A stretch of 64,000 bases of DNA from Allostella vacuolata (lineage in GTDB: Bacteria; Pseudomonadota; Alphaproteobacteria; ATCC43930; Allostellaceae): contig AP019702.1 of the NCBI GenBank assembly GCA_006739055.1, positions 3,807,388 to 3,871,387 on the forward strand, given 5' to 3'. Both the position numbers and the translations under genes were made by a program. The notes under the pieces are model-generated. The model saw only the letters and a list, made by a program, of their open reading frames with translations. It was not told the origin of the DNA and ran no database searches. Shown here piece after piece: positions 1-8,373 of the stretch; position 1 is the first letter of the stretch, and each line of letters opens with the position of its first letter.

Positions 1-39
1 AAAGATCGAGATCAGCGCCGAGGTGTCGATGGCGATCAC
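1..39 (-). CDS. vapC: VapC-type PIN-domain toxin, N-terminal fragment (cut by window edge)
   Basis: Only the first 13 codons are in the window. A GTG start overlaps the antitoxin stop in a GTGA arrangement, giving a 4-bp overlap typical of translationally coupled toxin-antitoxin pairs. The peptide reads MIAIDTSALISI, which is the first strand and the first conserved acidic residue (D5) of PIN-domain ribonucleases. By family knowledge VapC toxins cleave RNA, often tRNA or rRNA, when not bound by VapB. The rest of the protein lies outside the window, so the other three acidic residues cannot be checked. Confidence 0.7.
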   Translation of the reverse strand, partial: MIAIDTSALISIF

Positions 40-290
40 CGCGCAAGGCCATTCTCGTCATAGTCGACGATCCGGTCCGGGTCCGTCTCGGGCCGGTCCG
101 GCAACGCGGCGTAGCGCCGACCGATGGCCATCAACGCCGCGGTGCGGCTCGCGCTCTCCCTCCGTCGCCGCTCCCGCTCCAGCCGTTCGCGCAACGCTAG
201 GGTCACGGCCGAAGCCAGCGTCTCGCCGGTAAGCGAGGCGAGCTCGGCCGCCAGCCTGTGCGCCTCGTCGTTCTTGATGTTCAGGTGCAT
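36..290 (-). CDS. vapB: VapB-family antitoxin (PSK-type)
   Basis: 84-residue protein starting MHLNIKNDEAHRLAAELASL, which matches the small antitoxins of the Rv0623/PSK_trans_fac family: a short N-terminal DNA-binding strand and helices, then an Arg/Glu-rich helix (about residues 34-50), then an acidic C-terminal tail that would bind the toxin. It overlaps the VapC start by 4 bp. Such antitoxins usually repress their own operon. A longer open frame extends upstream but runs antisense through the next gene; length and motif support the ATG at 290. Divergent from the aminoacylase gene with about 105 bp between the starts. Confidence 0.8.
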   Translation of the reverse strand: MHLNIKNDEAHRLAAELASLTGETLASAVTLALRERLERERRRRESASRTAALMAIGRRYAALPDRPETDPDRIVDYDENGLAR

Positions 291-395
291 GGCCAGGATA
301 TGATAGACGATCCGATCCAATTCATCAGCCCTTCCCGGCCCGCAGCTCCGCCGGTCCCGGCGGGCTGACGTCCCGCCCTGCCCTCCGGAGGACCG

Positions 396-1859
396 ATGTC
401 TCGACCCGATCTCATTCTGCGCGGCGGCGAGGTGATCGACGGCAGCGGCGGCCCGCGCCGCCGGGCCGACGTGGCGGTGACCGGCGACCGGATCACGGCG
501 GTGGGCGACCTGGGGGCGCTCGGCGCCGACAGCGAGATCGACTGCACCGGGCTCGTCGTCACCCCCGGCTTCATCGACGTGCACACCCATGACGACCGCT
601 ACCTGCTGGAGGAGCCGCTGATGCCGGCCAAGGCCAGCCAGGGCGTCACCACCGTCGTCGTCGGTAACTGCGGCTCCTCGCTGGCCCCCTACACCCGGCC
701 CGACCTGCCGAAGACGGCGTCGGCCATGCTGGACGACCCGCGCTGGCGCTTCCCCACCGCCGGGCAGTATTTCGAGGCGCTCGACGCCGGGCGGCCGGCG
801 CTCAACGCCGCGGTCCTGGTCGGCCACCGCTCGCTGCGCTTCAACTGCATGGACGACCTGGAGCGGCCGGCGACCGCGGCCGAGATCACCCTGATGCGCA
901 GCCAGTTGCGCGAGGCGCTGGACGCCGGCGCCATCGGCATGTCGACCGGCCTCTTCTATCCCGGCGCCCAGAAGGCGACGACCGAGGAAGTGGCCGAGAT
1001 CGCGAGCGAGATGCGCGCCGACGACGGTGTCTACACCGCGCATATCCGCGACGAGGGCGACCGGCTGCTGGAATCGATCGAGGAGGCGGCCGAGATCGGC
1101 CGGCGCGCCGGGGTGCAGGTGATCCTGTCCCACCACAAGGCGGCGGGCCGCACCAACTTCGGCAAGACCGCGCAGTCGCTGCCGCTGATCGACAAGCTGC
1201 GGAAGAGCCAGCGCCTCGGCTTCGACGTCTATCCCTACGTCGCCTCCTCGACGGCGCTGCTGCCCGGCATCGTCGACCGGGCCGAGCGGGTCCACATCAC
1301 CTGGTGCAAGGGCCGGCCGGAATTCGCCAACCGCGACCTGGACGAGGTCGCCCGCGAACTGGGCGGCCTGTCGCGGGCCGAGACGGCCAAGGCGGTCATT
1401 CCCGCGGGCGCCATCTACTTCACCATGGACGAGGCCGACGTCAGCCGGGTCGTCGCCCACCCGCAGTCGATGATCGGCTCGGACGGCATCCCGTGGGACG
1501 CCTTCCCCCACCCGCGCCTGTGGGGCACCTTCCCGCGCGTGCTCGGCCGCTATGCCCGCGACCGGGGCCTGCTGTCGCTGGAATCGGCAGTGCACAAGAT
1601 GACCGGCCTGCCGGCGGGCGAGTTCGGCCTGAAGGACCGCGGGCTGGTGCGCGAGGGCGCCTTCGCCGACCTCGTCGTCTTCGACGCCGGCACGGTCGGC
1701 GACTCCGCGACCTTCGAGGCGCCGAAGCAGCCGGCCGCCGGCATCGCCCGGGTCATGGTCAACGGCGAGACGATTTGGAGCGACGGCGCCAGCACCGGCG
1801 CCCGGCCCGGGCGGCCGCTCCGCCTCCAGACCGCGACGACGCGCGGCACCGCCGGCTGA
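396..1859 (+). CDS. N-acyl-D-amino-acid deacylase (D-aminoacylase), amidohydrolase family
   Basis: 487 residues, the usual size for D-aminoacylases. The amidohydrolase metal motif GFIDVHTHDD puts H63 and H65 in place; the family-specific NCG motif contains C92, the residue that coordinates metal in D-aminoacylase; SHHK is at 245-248, and a GSD motif puts the likely catalytic aspartate at D363. These enzymes hydrolyse N-acyl-D-amino acids to a D-amino acid and a carboxylate in the cytoplasm. A ggagg ribosome site sits just before the ATG. The exact acyl or amino acid specificity cannot be read, and related proteins are annotated as D-glutamate deacylases or dihydroorotase-like. Confidence 0.85.
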   Translation: MSRPDLILRGGEVIDGSGGPRRRADVAVTGDRITAVGDLGALGADSEIDCTGLVVTPGFIDVHTHDDRYLLEEPLMPAKASQGVTTVVVGNCGSSLAPYTRPDLPKTASAMLDDPRWRFPTAGQYFEALDAGRPALNAAVLVGHRSLRFNCMDDLERPATAAEITLMRSQLREALDAGAIGMSTGLFYPGAQKATTEEVAEIASEMRADDGVYTAHIRDEGDRLLESIEEAAEIGRRAGVQVILSHHKAAGRTNFGKTAQSLPLIDKLRKSQRLGFDVYPYVASSTALLPGIVDRAERVHITWCKGRPEFANRDLDEVARELGGLSRAETAKAVIPAGAIYFTMDEADVSRVVAHPQSMIGSDGIPWDAFPHPRLWGTFPRVLGRYARDRGLLSLESAVHKMTGLPAGEFGLKDRGLVREGAFADLVVFDAGTVGDSATFEAPKQPAAGIARVMVNGETIWSDGASTGARPGRPLRLQTATTRGTAG

Positions 1860-1994
1860 TCGGCGATTGTACACCGGCAGGAACCGGTAAAGCGCCGGAC
1901 CGGGCCGTTATCGCGCGGCCCCGGCGGTCCCAGATCTTGTCCATCGCCGCTGGGGCCCCGGCCGTGGCGGCGACCGAGACAAGGAACCGCCGCC

Positions 1995-2555
1995 ATGAGT
2001 TTCCGCCGCATCGCGACCGCCGCCGTCCTCCTCTCCGCCCTCGCCGCCGCCCCGGCGATCAGCGATTGCCTCGCCGCCGACCGTGCCCAGGCCGACGTGA
2101 CGGAGCGGATCGAGGGCTGGCATGCCCGGGCGGAGGCCGGCGACCGCGCCGCCCAGTACCGGCTGGCCTATGCCTACCAGGACGGCATCTTCGTCGCCGC
2201 CAACTCCGCCGCGGCCGCCCGCCTCTATCGCGCGGCGGCCGAGCAGGGCCATTCCGGCGCCCAGGCCGCGATCGCCGCCCGCCACTACGAGGAGGGCGAT
2301 TTCCTCGAGGCCCGTCGCTGGGCGACCGAGGCCGCGCGCCAGGGCAGCGCGGAGGCGGCCTATCTGCTGGGCCGCATCCATGCCCGCGGCGACGGCGTCG
2401 AGATCGATCCGGCGGCGGCGTTCCGCTGGTTCCTCCAGGCCGAGCTGCGCGGCCATGTGGTCGCCGCCCACGACCGCCGCGCGACGGCCCGGCTGGTCCC
2501 GGCCGACGAGCGCCGGGCCATCACGCTGGAGGTCTCCGGCCAGCACGCCGGGTAA
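1995..2555 (+). CDS. Secreted Sel1-like repeat protein
   Basis: 186 residues. The N-terminus (MSFRR then a hydrophobic run ending about residue 28) is a probable signal peptide. Residues about 40-155 contain alpha-helical repeats of the Sel1/TPR-like type, seen in patterns such as AQYRLAYAYQDGIFV, AARLYRAAAEQGHSGAQ, and AYLLGRIHARGDGVEIDPAAA. Sel1 repeats form solenoids that mediate protein-protein contacts; many exported copies act in envelope processes. The partner is unknown. An aagga ribosome site lies about 13 bp before the ATG. It stands alone between the aminoacylase and the cytochrome gene. Confidence 0.7.
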   Translation: MSFRRIATAAVLLSALAAAPAISDCLAADRAQADVTERIEGWHARAEAGDRAAQYRLAYAYQDGIFVAANSAAAARLYRAAAEQGHSGAQAAIAARHYEEGDFLEARRWATEAARQGSAEAAYLLGRIHARGDGVEIDPAAAFRWFLQAELRGHVVAAHDRRATARLVPADERRAITLEVSGQHAG

Positions 2556-2647
2556 CAGAACGCACCCCTTATCGAATTGATTTGCAACACGAGGGGATTA
2601 CACCGCTATCTCTGGTTGATGGGAGACTTTCTGGGGAGGAGCAACCC

Positions 2648-4195
2648 ATGCGACCGGATCAAACGACGGGGCACGACCGGTACGATCCGGTCAGCGTAGC
2701 GCTGCATTGGCTTACGGCCGGGCTCGTGACCGCCATGTTCCTGCTGGTTCTCATGCCGGGCGTGGTCAAGGGCTCGGTTGCACTGCACAAGACTTTCGGT
2801 CTGCTGCTGATCCTGGTCATACCGCTGCGCGTCGTCTGGCAGCTGACGGGAGGCCGGCGGCCGCCGCCCCCCGCCGGGGTGCCGATGATCCTGCGGCTGG
2901 GCGCGAAAGCCGCCCACCTCGCCCTCTATGCCCTCGTGATCGGCACCGCCGCGCTCGGCTGGCTCTATGTCGACGCCAAGGGCATGGAGCTCGCCCTGTT
3001 CGGATTCGAGATGCCGAGCGTCGCCTACTACGACCGCGAACTGGCGATGGCGGTCTACGGGTGGAAGAAGATCGCGGCCTACAGCCTGCTGGCGCTGATC
3101 CTGGCGCACGCGGCAGCGGCCATCGGCTACCATCACCTGCTGCGCCGCGACGGGGTGTTGAATGCGATGCTGCCCGCGCGCAAGCCGGGACGCGCCGTCG
3201 CAGCCACGGCCGCGGTCGCGCTTCTCGCGCTGCTTCCCGCGGCCGGCGATGCGCAGGCGGCCTTCGATGTCGATGCCTACGCCAAGGCCCTGGCCGCCTC
3301 TCTCGCCAAGGCCTGTCCGATGGCGAAGCCCGACGATGTCGCCGCGCACGAGGCCTGCCGGAAGGCGATGGGCCAGGGCATCGAAGCCGGCATGCGAGAC
3401 TATTCGTTCCTCTTCGGCGGACAGCAGAAGGGCCTGTGGCTCAAGGAGAAGAAGACCACTGTGTTCCGCGGCGATCTCTTCCAGGACCTCTACATGTCGC
3501 TGTTCATGTTCACCGGCGAGGTCCGGGTCGAGACGGCGCCCGACGGCAACCGGACGGTGGCGGTCCAGGCCTATTTCCGCAACGGATTGCCGGCAGGCCT
3601 CTATCCCTATCCCTTCTGGCACAGCGATCCGAAATGGGCCGCGTACGAGAAGGCCAACCAGATCCGCTTCCGCCTGTCGCCGGCGGGCAAGGTGCTGTTC
3701 GCCTACCGTGCCGATGGTGGATCGGAAGCGAACCGCGGCCCGTACGAGCCCGTCGCGCGCCCGCCCTTCCTCGGCGAATGGATGTGGCCGGGCGCCGATG
3801 GCGTGGCCGAGCCGCGGGCCACCCTCTTCTCGGCCTACTACAGCCCGGACAACCCCCATCTCGCGGCCCTCGACGACGGCTACCGCCGCATGGCGATCAG
3901 TTTCCGCAACGCCGACTGCACCGTCTGTCACGCGCCGGACGGCCACCGCAGGATGAACAAGCTGACCCTGCTGCAGACCCCGCTGCACGCGGCCGCCAGC
4001 ATCGACGCGGTGATCGACGAGGTGCGGATGAACAAGATGCCGGTCGACGACTACGAGGACCCGCGCCCCCTCCCGCCCGGGCTCCGGCAGGAGTTGCTGT
4101 CCAACGGCGAGGAGTTCCGCAGGCTGCTGCGCACGGCCGATGCGTGGGAAGCGACGAACGGCCGGCCCAAGGCCCGTCGCATCGCGGCGAAGTAG
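2648..4195 (+). CDS. Cytochrome b561 / cytochrome c fusion protein
   Basis: 515 residues. Residues about 10-175 are a bacterial cytochrome b561 domain with four membrane segments and candidate heme ligands H20, H47, H90 and H154 or H162. A fifth hydrophobic stretch (about 183-200) leads to a roughly 300-residue periplasmic part that carries a single CxxCH heme c site, NADCTVCHAP (C424, C427, H428), with M461 or M464 as a possible axial ligand. B561 domains pass electrons across the membrane, so the tail probably receives or delivers them in the periplasm. The middle region (205-415) has no domain I recognise. The ATG at 2648 is chosen for the strong ggggagga site 7 bp upstream. Confidence 0.75.
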   Translation: MRPDQTTGHDRYDPVSVALHWLTAGLVTAMFLLVLMPGVVKGSVALHKTFGLLLILVIPLRVVWQLTGGRRPPPPAGVPMILRLGAKAAHLALYALVIGTAALGWLYVDAKGMELALFGFEMPSVAYYDRELAMAVYGWKKIAAYSLLALILAHAAAAIGYHHLLRRDGVLNAMLPARKPGRAVAATAAVALLALLPAAGDAQAAFDVDAYAKALAASLAKACPMAKPDDVAAHEACRKAMGQGIEAGMRDYSFLFGGQQKGLWLKEKKTTVFRGDLFQDLYMSLFMFTGEVRVETAPDGNRTVAVQAYFRNGLPAGLYPYPFWHSDPKWAAYEKANQIRFRLSPAGKVLFAYRADGGSEANRGPYEPVARPPFLGEWMWPGADGVAEPRATLFSAYYSPDNPHLAALDDGYRRMAISFRNADCTVCHAPDGHRRMNKLTLLQTPLHAAASIDAVIDEVRMNKMPVDDYEDPRPLPPGLRQELLSNGEEFRRLLRTADAWEATNGRPKARRIAAK

Positions 4196-4209
4196 TCGCG
4201 GGCCCCCGG

Positions 4210-4881
4210 TCAGCGAGGCCGGCCGGTGCCGGCCGGCCTCATTTCCTGGATCAGCCGGCGCTCGGCATCGTCGAGCGGACGGTCGACCGCAACGGTGCGA
4301 AAATCGAGGGACGGCAGCGGCCGCAGCTTGACGCGGACCGCGGACACCCGGAAATCCTCGGACAGGGCCGCATCGAGCAGAGACCGCACGACCCAGCGGT
4401 GATACGCCGCCGAGAGCCCGGTCTGCTGCTCTTCGTGACGGTCGAGCGCCCGGCGCACGCGCTCCGCGTCGTCCGGCGTCAGCCGGCGCTCCTGAACGAA
4501 TTCGTAGCGGACATGGGAAAGGATCATCCCACCCGTCTCGATCTTCGCGAGCCGGTAGCCGGCGAGATCCATCAGGCCGAGGAAGGCCCGCATCCCCTCC
4601 GACTGGCGCTCCGGCAGATGCCCGCCGGGCGTGGCCGGCAGGAACACCGCGGCCGCTGTGTCCCAGGCGGCGGCCGCGCCCTCCTTCAATTCGGCCCAGC
4701 CTTCGCCCAGCGCCTGCACCGAACCGGCGAAGACGCCCTGACCGGCAACGGCGGCAGGCGGAGGCGTGGGATCGCCGCCCTGGGCCCGAGCCGGCATCGT
4801 CGGCGCCAGGGCCGCCGCCAGCAGGAGGCCGAGCAGCAGCCGCGGCGGCCGCCCGCCGCCGGCGGCCCGATCCGTCGTCAT
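4210..4881 (-). CDS. Secreted protein of unknown function, coupled to PstS-like gene
   Basis: 223 residues, beginning with a twin-Arg-free signal peptide (about residues 12-34: RPPRLLLGLLLAAALAP ... ARA). I recognise no domain. The mature part is rich in charged helices (for example DDAERVRRALDRHEEQQTG) and ends with a basic Arg/Pro tail. Its start codon overlaps the stop of the upstream PstS-like gene (ATGA), so the two are translationally coupled and probably act together in the periplasm. The C-terminal codons carry the hairpin noted for the convergent gene. A role in sensing or binding together with the neighbouring binding protein is inference from coupling only. Confidence 0.6.
   Translation of the reverse strand: MTTDRAAGGGRPPRLLLGLLLAAALAPTMPARAQGGDPTPPPAAVAGQGVFAGSVQALGEGWAELKEGAAAAWDTAAAVFLPATPGGHLPERQSEGMRAFLGLMDLAGYRLAKIETGGMILSHVRYEFVQERRLTPDDAERVRRALDRHEEQQTGLSAAYHRWVVRSLLDAALSEDFRVSAVRVKLRPLPSLDFRTVAVDRPLDDAERRLIQEMRPAGTGRPR
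4215..4240. terminator. GC-rich perfect hairpin at a convergent gene end
   Basis: gaggccggccgg and its exact complement are separated by two bases and followed by attt on the plus strand. The hairpin lies 20 bp after the b561/c gene stop and inside the last codons of the convergent minus-strand gene. It could terminate the plus-strand transcript; the short T run makes this moderate evidence. Confidence 0.45.
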
Positions 4882-5882
4882 ATCGCTCCTCCCAGGGACA
4901 GCAGGGCTTCCCGCACCTCGACGCGTGCGGCGGCCGGCAGCGGCACGATGCCGAGACCGGCCAGGGTGCCGCCGGGGCCGATCGTCTCTTCGCCGGCGAT
5001 CCGCAGGACCTGCCGCAGGAGCGCCGGATCGGCCGGACCGGGGAGCGCGACCGCAAGGTGGATCGTCCGGCTCATCAGGTACCGGTCGGCCGTGATGTTG
5101 GCGACGGTCGGCAGCACGTCGTGGAACGCAACCGGGACCACCGACTCGCCCAGTGCCAGGAACTCCGGGAAGGTGACGACGGCCACGGCGCCGGCTCCCC
5201 GGGCCGCCAGCCAGCCGGCGATGTCGGTGCCGTCCCGGCGGTGGTCGACGGCCCCGTCCGCTCGCACCGCCTCGCAACGCGCCTTGCGCTCGGCCGCGTC
5301 GAAGATCCGGCGGATGGCCGGTTGGCTGAGGCAGCCCGCCTGGAGGACGGTGCCGGACAGGAGGCGCCACAGCGGCCTGCCGGCCCCTGGCAGCAGGACC
5401 GCAATCGGCGTGTCGGGCAGCCTTGGGTCGATGTCGCGCCAATACCGGACGCCCCCCTCCGCCCCTCCGTCGAGCGCGCGATGGAGCAGGGCGGCATCGA
5501 GACGCAGTTCCGGCGCGCCGCGCGTGGCAACGAGAACGCCGGCCTGGCGGCCCAGCGGCAGGGAGACCTGGCGCAACGGCCGCAGGCGAGCACAGCCGGC
5601 GATCGGGGGCAGTGGCATCGGCGCCAGCGCCAGCCAGCCGGAAAGGGCCGGGCCGGCGCCGCACAGCGCGGGCTCGACGCCACCCGGGGCGGTGACCCGC
5701 CACGACCCCGGCGGATCGGGCAGCGCGGCGGCGAGCCAGCCGAGCGACGGATCGACGAAGCGCTCGGCCTGGGCGACATCGGCCTCGGCGGGGCGCACCG
5801 CCGTCCCGAGGGCAAGCAGCACGGACGCGGCGAATGCCACGCGCCGGACGGCGCAACCCCATCGCGTCGCGTCGACGACCAT
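4878..5882 (-). CDS. PstS-like periplasmic substrate-binding protein
   Basis: 334 residues with a signal peptide in the first 35 residues. The body resembles the PBP_like/PstS fold: an internal Gly-rich segment, then near the C-terminus LPTVANITADRYLMSRTIHL, a pattern found in phosphate-binding PstS proteins (the DGYPLSRP-like segment before the last strands). No ABC permease or ATPase is nearby, so it may be an orphan receptor or a signalling binding protein. Overlaps the downstream secreted protein gene by 4 bp. The ligand is not readable; the classic phosphate-contact motif is not obvious. A start further downstream (GTG at codon 11) is possible. Confidence 0.55.
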   Translation of the reverse strand: MVVDATRWGCAVRRVAFAASVLLALGTAVRPAEADVAQAERFVDPSLGWLAAALPDPPGSWRVTAPGGVEPALCGAGPALSGWLALAPMPLPPIAGCARLRPLRQVSLPLGRQAGVLVATRGAPELRLDAALLHRALDGGAEGGVRYWRDIDPRLPDTPIAVLLPGAGRPLWRLLSGTVLQAGCLSQPAIRRIFDAAERKARCEAVRADGAVDHRRDGTDIAGWLAARGAGAVAVVTFPEFLALGESVVPVAFHDVLPTVANITADRYLMSRTIHLAVALPGPADPALLRQVLRIAGEETIGPGGTLAGLGIVPLPAAARVEVREALLSLGGAI

Positions 5883-5975
5883 CGCCTCCCCCCTGGACCG
5901 TCCGGCTGCACCGTTCGGCCCGTTTCCCCGCGCTCGGCGAGATTCTTCTTCGTAGAGCCTCGCGTCGGACGCTAA

Positions 5976-6029
5976 CCTATCCTCGGGACACAGAGAAGGT
6001 CCCCGAAAAGTCGGACGGTGGAGGATAGG
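5976..6029 (+). promoter_or_regulatory. Inverted repeat that would hide a ribosome binding site
   Basis: cctatcctc (5976-5984) is the exact complement of gaggatagg (6021-6029). The right arm covers the end of the ggtggagg ribosome site and stops two bases before the ATG at 6032. If transcribed, the arms could pair over a 36-base loop and reduce translation of the downstream gene. Nine-base arms may also occur by chance. Confidence 0.3.
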
Positions 6030-6031
6030 CG

Positions 6032-7174
6032 ATGCACGCAGGCGCCCGGGCTGTGGTCGCCCACGCTGCGGTTGCGCTTGCGCTGGCGGCCCTGACCACT
6101 GCCCCTGCGAGCGGCAAGGTGCTCGTAGGCGCGCGCGTCAGCGACCATGTGACGGTGGGGCAGAAGCAGATCCCGCTGCCGGCCGGCGAATGGACGGTGG
6201 CCGGTATCGCGGCCCAGCCGTTCGACATGCCGGCGATCGGTGCCTTCGGCACGATCGAGAACATGGTGCTGACGCGGACGGCCGGCGACCGGATCGTGGC
6301 CGTCGTCGAGATCAACACCAACGCCATACCGGTCAACGACGGCTGGGGCCGGACGCGGAGTTGCGAGCGGGGCAGCCAGTTCATCCTGGTCACCCGCTAC
6401 CGCAGCGGATGGGACCTGTCCTGCCTCTTCGTGCAGGCGACGCCGTCGGGAGCGGCCGAGGGCCCGCCGGCGTGGCGAGCGATGCGCGGGACGGCGGCGG
6501 AAGGGCTGCCGGACACCTGGCTGACGGCCGGCTTCCGGATGAGCGATCGGCAGGACCTGGTCGATGTCCGCTACCACTTCGATCCGTCCCTCCTGACCGG
6601 CGGCACCGTCGCCGGAACCTGGGACGCGGACGCCGTCCGCAACGATCCGCGCAAGCTGCATGCGGCCGAGGCGCTGACCATCTGGGCGATGGGATTCGAC
6701 GGCCGGATCGAACGCGGCATCCGCAACCAGCTGCACGGCGAGGCCGCGTCGATGCCGACCGAGGCGCACTTCCGCAGCGAGACGCCGCAGGTCGACGGCA
6801 AGCTGCTGGCGCTCGACCGGCTGCATGCCGCGGGTTCCCTGACGACCGCCGAATACGTCGTCCAGCAACGACGGGCGCTGGCCGAGATCCCGGCAGTGAT
6901 CGAGAACCCCGGCGGCCTGCCCCTGGCCATGCAGAAGAACATCTCCTTCCGCGTCTTCGGATCCACCGTGGACTACGCCCTGGCCTTCATCGTCACCCTC
7001 AGCAACCCGCTGTCGACCTACATCACCGCTTCGATCGTGGCGATCCACTCGGTGATCTTCGTCCTGAACGACAATTACTGGGAGGATCGCTTCGCCCGCC
7101 AGTCAACCCGCGATGCCAACCGGCTGATCGATTTTGCCTATATCGGAGCGACGGAGGTGAGCGATGGACGATAA
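6032..7174 (+). CDS. Secreted-domain protein with C-terminal DUF2061-like membrane segment (copy 1)
   Basis: 380 residues: signal peptide (about 1-28), an exported domain with IPLPAGEW (47-54) and an EINTNAIPVNDGWG stretch, two conserved cysteines (about C111, C132), then about 305-360 a two-helix segment KNISFRVFGSTVDYALAF ... NDNYWEDR resembling DUF2061 membrane proteins. The next gene is a clear paralogue that shares the PLPAGxW, DGWG, GWDxSC and IDFAYxG motifs in the same order and overlaps by 11 bp. The N-terminal domain family is unknown to me. The arrangement suggests a membrane-anchored periplasmic protein that could work as a heteromer with its neighbour. Confidence 0.65.
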   Translation: MHAGARAVVAHAAVALALAALTTAPASGKVLVGARVSDHVTVGQKQIPLPAGEWTVAGIAAQPFDMPAIGAFGTIENMVLTRTAGDRIVAVVEINTNAIPVNDGWGRTRSCERGSQFILVTRYRSGWDLSCLFVQATPSGAAEGPPAWRAMRGTAAEGLPDTWLTAGFRMSDRQDLVDVRYHFDPSLLTGGTVAGTWDADAVRNDPRKLHAAEALTIWAMGFDGRIERGIRNQLHGEAASMPTEAHFRSETPQVDGKLLALDRLHAAGSLTTAEYVVQQRRALAEIPAVIENPGGLPLAMQKNISFRVFGSTVDYALAFIVTLSNPLSTYITASIVAIHSVIFVLNDNYWEDRFARQSTRDANRLIDFAYIGATEVSDGR

Positions 7175-8321
7175 CCCGGGCATCCGCCGCTGTTGCGCCA
7201 TCCTCCTGGGGATCGGCCTTCTCGCCTGGTCGACGGCCCGGGCGGCCGATCCCGTGCAGCCGCCCGGAACCGCGGTCGAGGGTCATTGGCAGATCGCCGG
7301 CAAGCAGGTGCCGTTGCCGGCCGGCCGCTGGGTCGTGGCGGCCCACACGATGGCGCCCTATGCGGGCGGCGAGCAGGTCGGCGCCTACGGCGCGATCCAT
7401 AGCGCCATCCTCCTCCAGACCGATGGCGACCGGGTCGCGGCCCAGATCGAGATCCACGCCAATGCGCTGCCGGTGATGGACGGCTGGGGCATCGCCGCCG
7501 ACTGCGAGCGCACCGACCTGCCGATCGCAACGGTCCGCTACAAGGCCGGCTGGGACGGGTCCTGCTTCTTCCTGAGCCACACCTCGGGCGGCCGAAGCAG
7601 CAGCCCGACGAGCCGGGCGGCGGCGATCTTCATCGCCGAGCGTGGCCTGCACGCACCGCCGGAATGGCTGACCGTCGGCTTCCGCGTCGCCAATCGCAGC
7701 GACGTGATCGACGCCCGGTTCCATTTCGCGCCGGCGCTCTGGTCGCTGCCGGACCACGCAGGGCGCTGGTCTGCAAGCCCCTGGACCCCGCCGCGGCTGG
7801 AGCAGGACCCGGTCCGTCTCGCGGTCGCCCGATCGCTGACCGAATGGGCGGTCGGCTTCAGCGGCCTCGTCGAAGCCGGCATCAAGAACCGGCTCGATCC
7901 GACGGCGCGGGTCGCCATGCCGAACGCCGCCGCCGACCATCGCGGGGTTCTGGAGCAGCGGCGCGCGGCGATCGACGACCTCCTCAAGTCCGGGGCGATC
8001 GATGCCGAGACGCACCGGCGCCAGATCGCCCTGCTGGTCGAACGCGGCCTCGATCCCGGCTCGCAGGTGGCCGACCCGGCGACGGTCGCCCTCTTCAAGA
8101 CGCTGGCCTACCGGCCGATGGTGTCGTTCGCCAACATCTGGATCGACTATTTCTGGATCGGCCAGCCCTGGGCGGCCGGCCTGCTGGTGCTGCTGCAGGT
8201 GACGGTGAACACGACCAAGTTCTATTTTCACGAACTGGCGTGGGAGCGGGTCCGCGGCCCCGGCAGCCGACGCGACAGCGCCCGGGTCATCGACTTCGCC
8301 TATCTCGGAACCAATCGCTAG
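7164..8321 (+). CDS. Secreted-domain protein with C-terminal DUF2061-like membrane segment (copy 2)
   Basis: 385 residues, paralogous to the preceding gene and starting inside it (11-bp overlap), so likely co-translated. Signal peptide about 1-28; QVPLPAGRW at about 48-56; DGWGIAADCER and GWDGSCFF place the same two cysteines as in copy 1. The C-terminal segment FKTLAYRPMVSFANIW ... NTTKFYFHELAWERV is a better match to DUF2061 (K..YR..S, then N..KFY.HE..WER) than copy 1. Both end in a short IDFAYLG tail. Function unknown; the pairing of a secreted PLPxGxW domain with a DUF2061 tail is unusual. A strong terminator follows. Confidence 0.65.
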   Translation: MDDNPGIRRCCAILLGIGLLAWSTARAADPVQPPGTAVEGHWQIAGKQVPLPAGRWVVAAHTMAPYAGGEQVGAYGAIHSAILLQTDGDRVAAQIEIHANALPVMDGWGIAADCERTDLPIATVRYKAGWDGSCFFLSHTSGGRSSSPTSRAAAIFIAERGLHAPPEWLTVGFRVANRSDVIDARFHFAPALWSLPDHAGRWSASPWTPPRLEQDPVRLAVARSLTEWAVGFSGLVEAGIKNRLDPTARVAMPNAAADHRGVLEQRRAAIDDLLKSGAIDAETHRRQIALLVERGLDPGSQVADPATVALFKTLAYRPMVSFANIWIDYFWIGQPWAAGLLVLLQVTVNTTKFYFHELAWERVRGPGSRRDSARVIDFAYLGTNR

Positions 8322-8334
8322 AGACAGGCGCCCG

Positions 8335-8368
8335 GGGGCGGGGCGGCCTGATCCGGCCGCCCCGCCCC
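8335..8368. terminator. Bidirectional terminator hairpin
   Basis: A perfect 14-bp stem, ggggcggggcggcc with its complement, around a six-base loop (tgatcc). It sits between the stops of two convergent genes (8321 and 8374), so it probably ends both transcripts. Confidence 0.6.
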
Positions 8369-8373
8369 CTCCT

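Noticed and set aside
4878-5882. Calling the PstS-like protein pstS
   Set aside because: No pstCAB or phoU nearby and the phosphate-contact residues are not evident.
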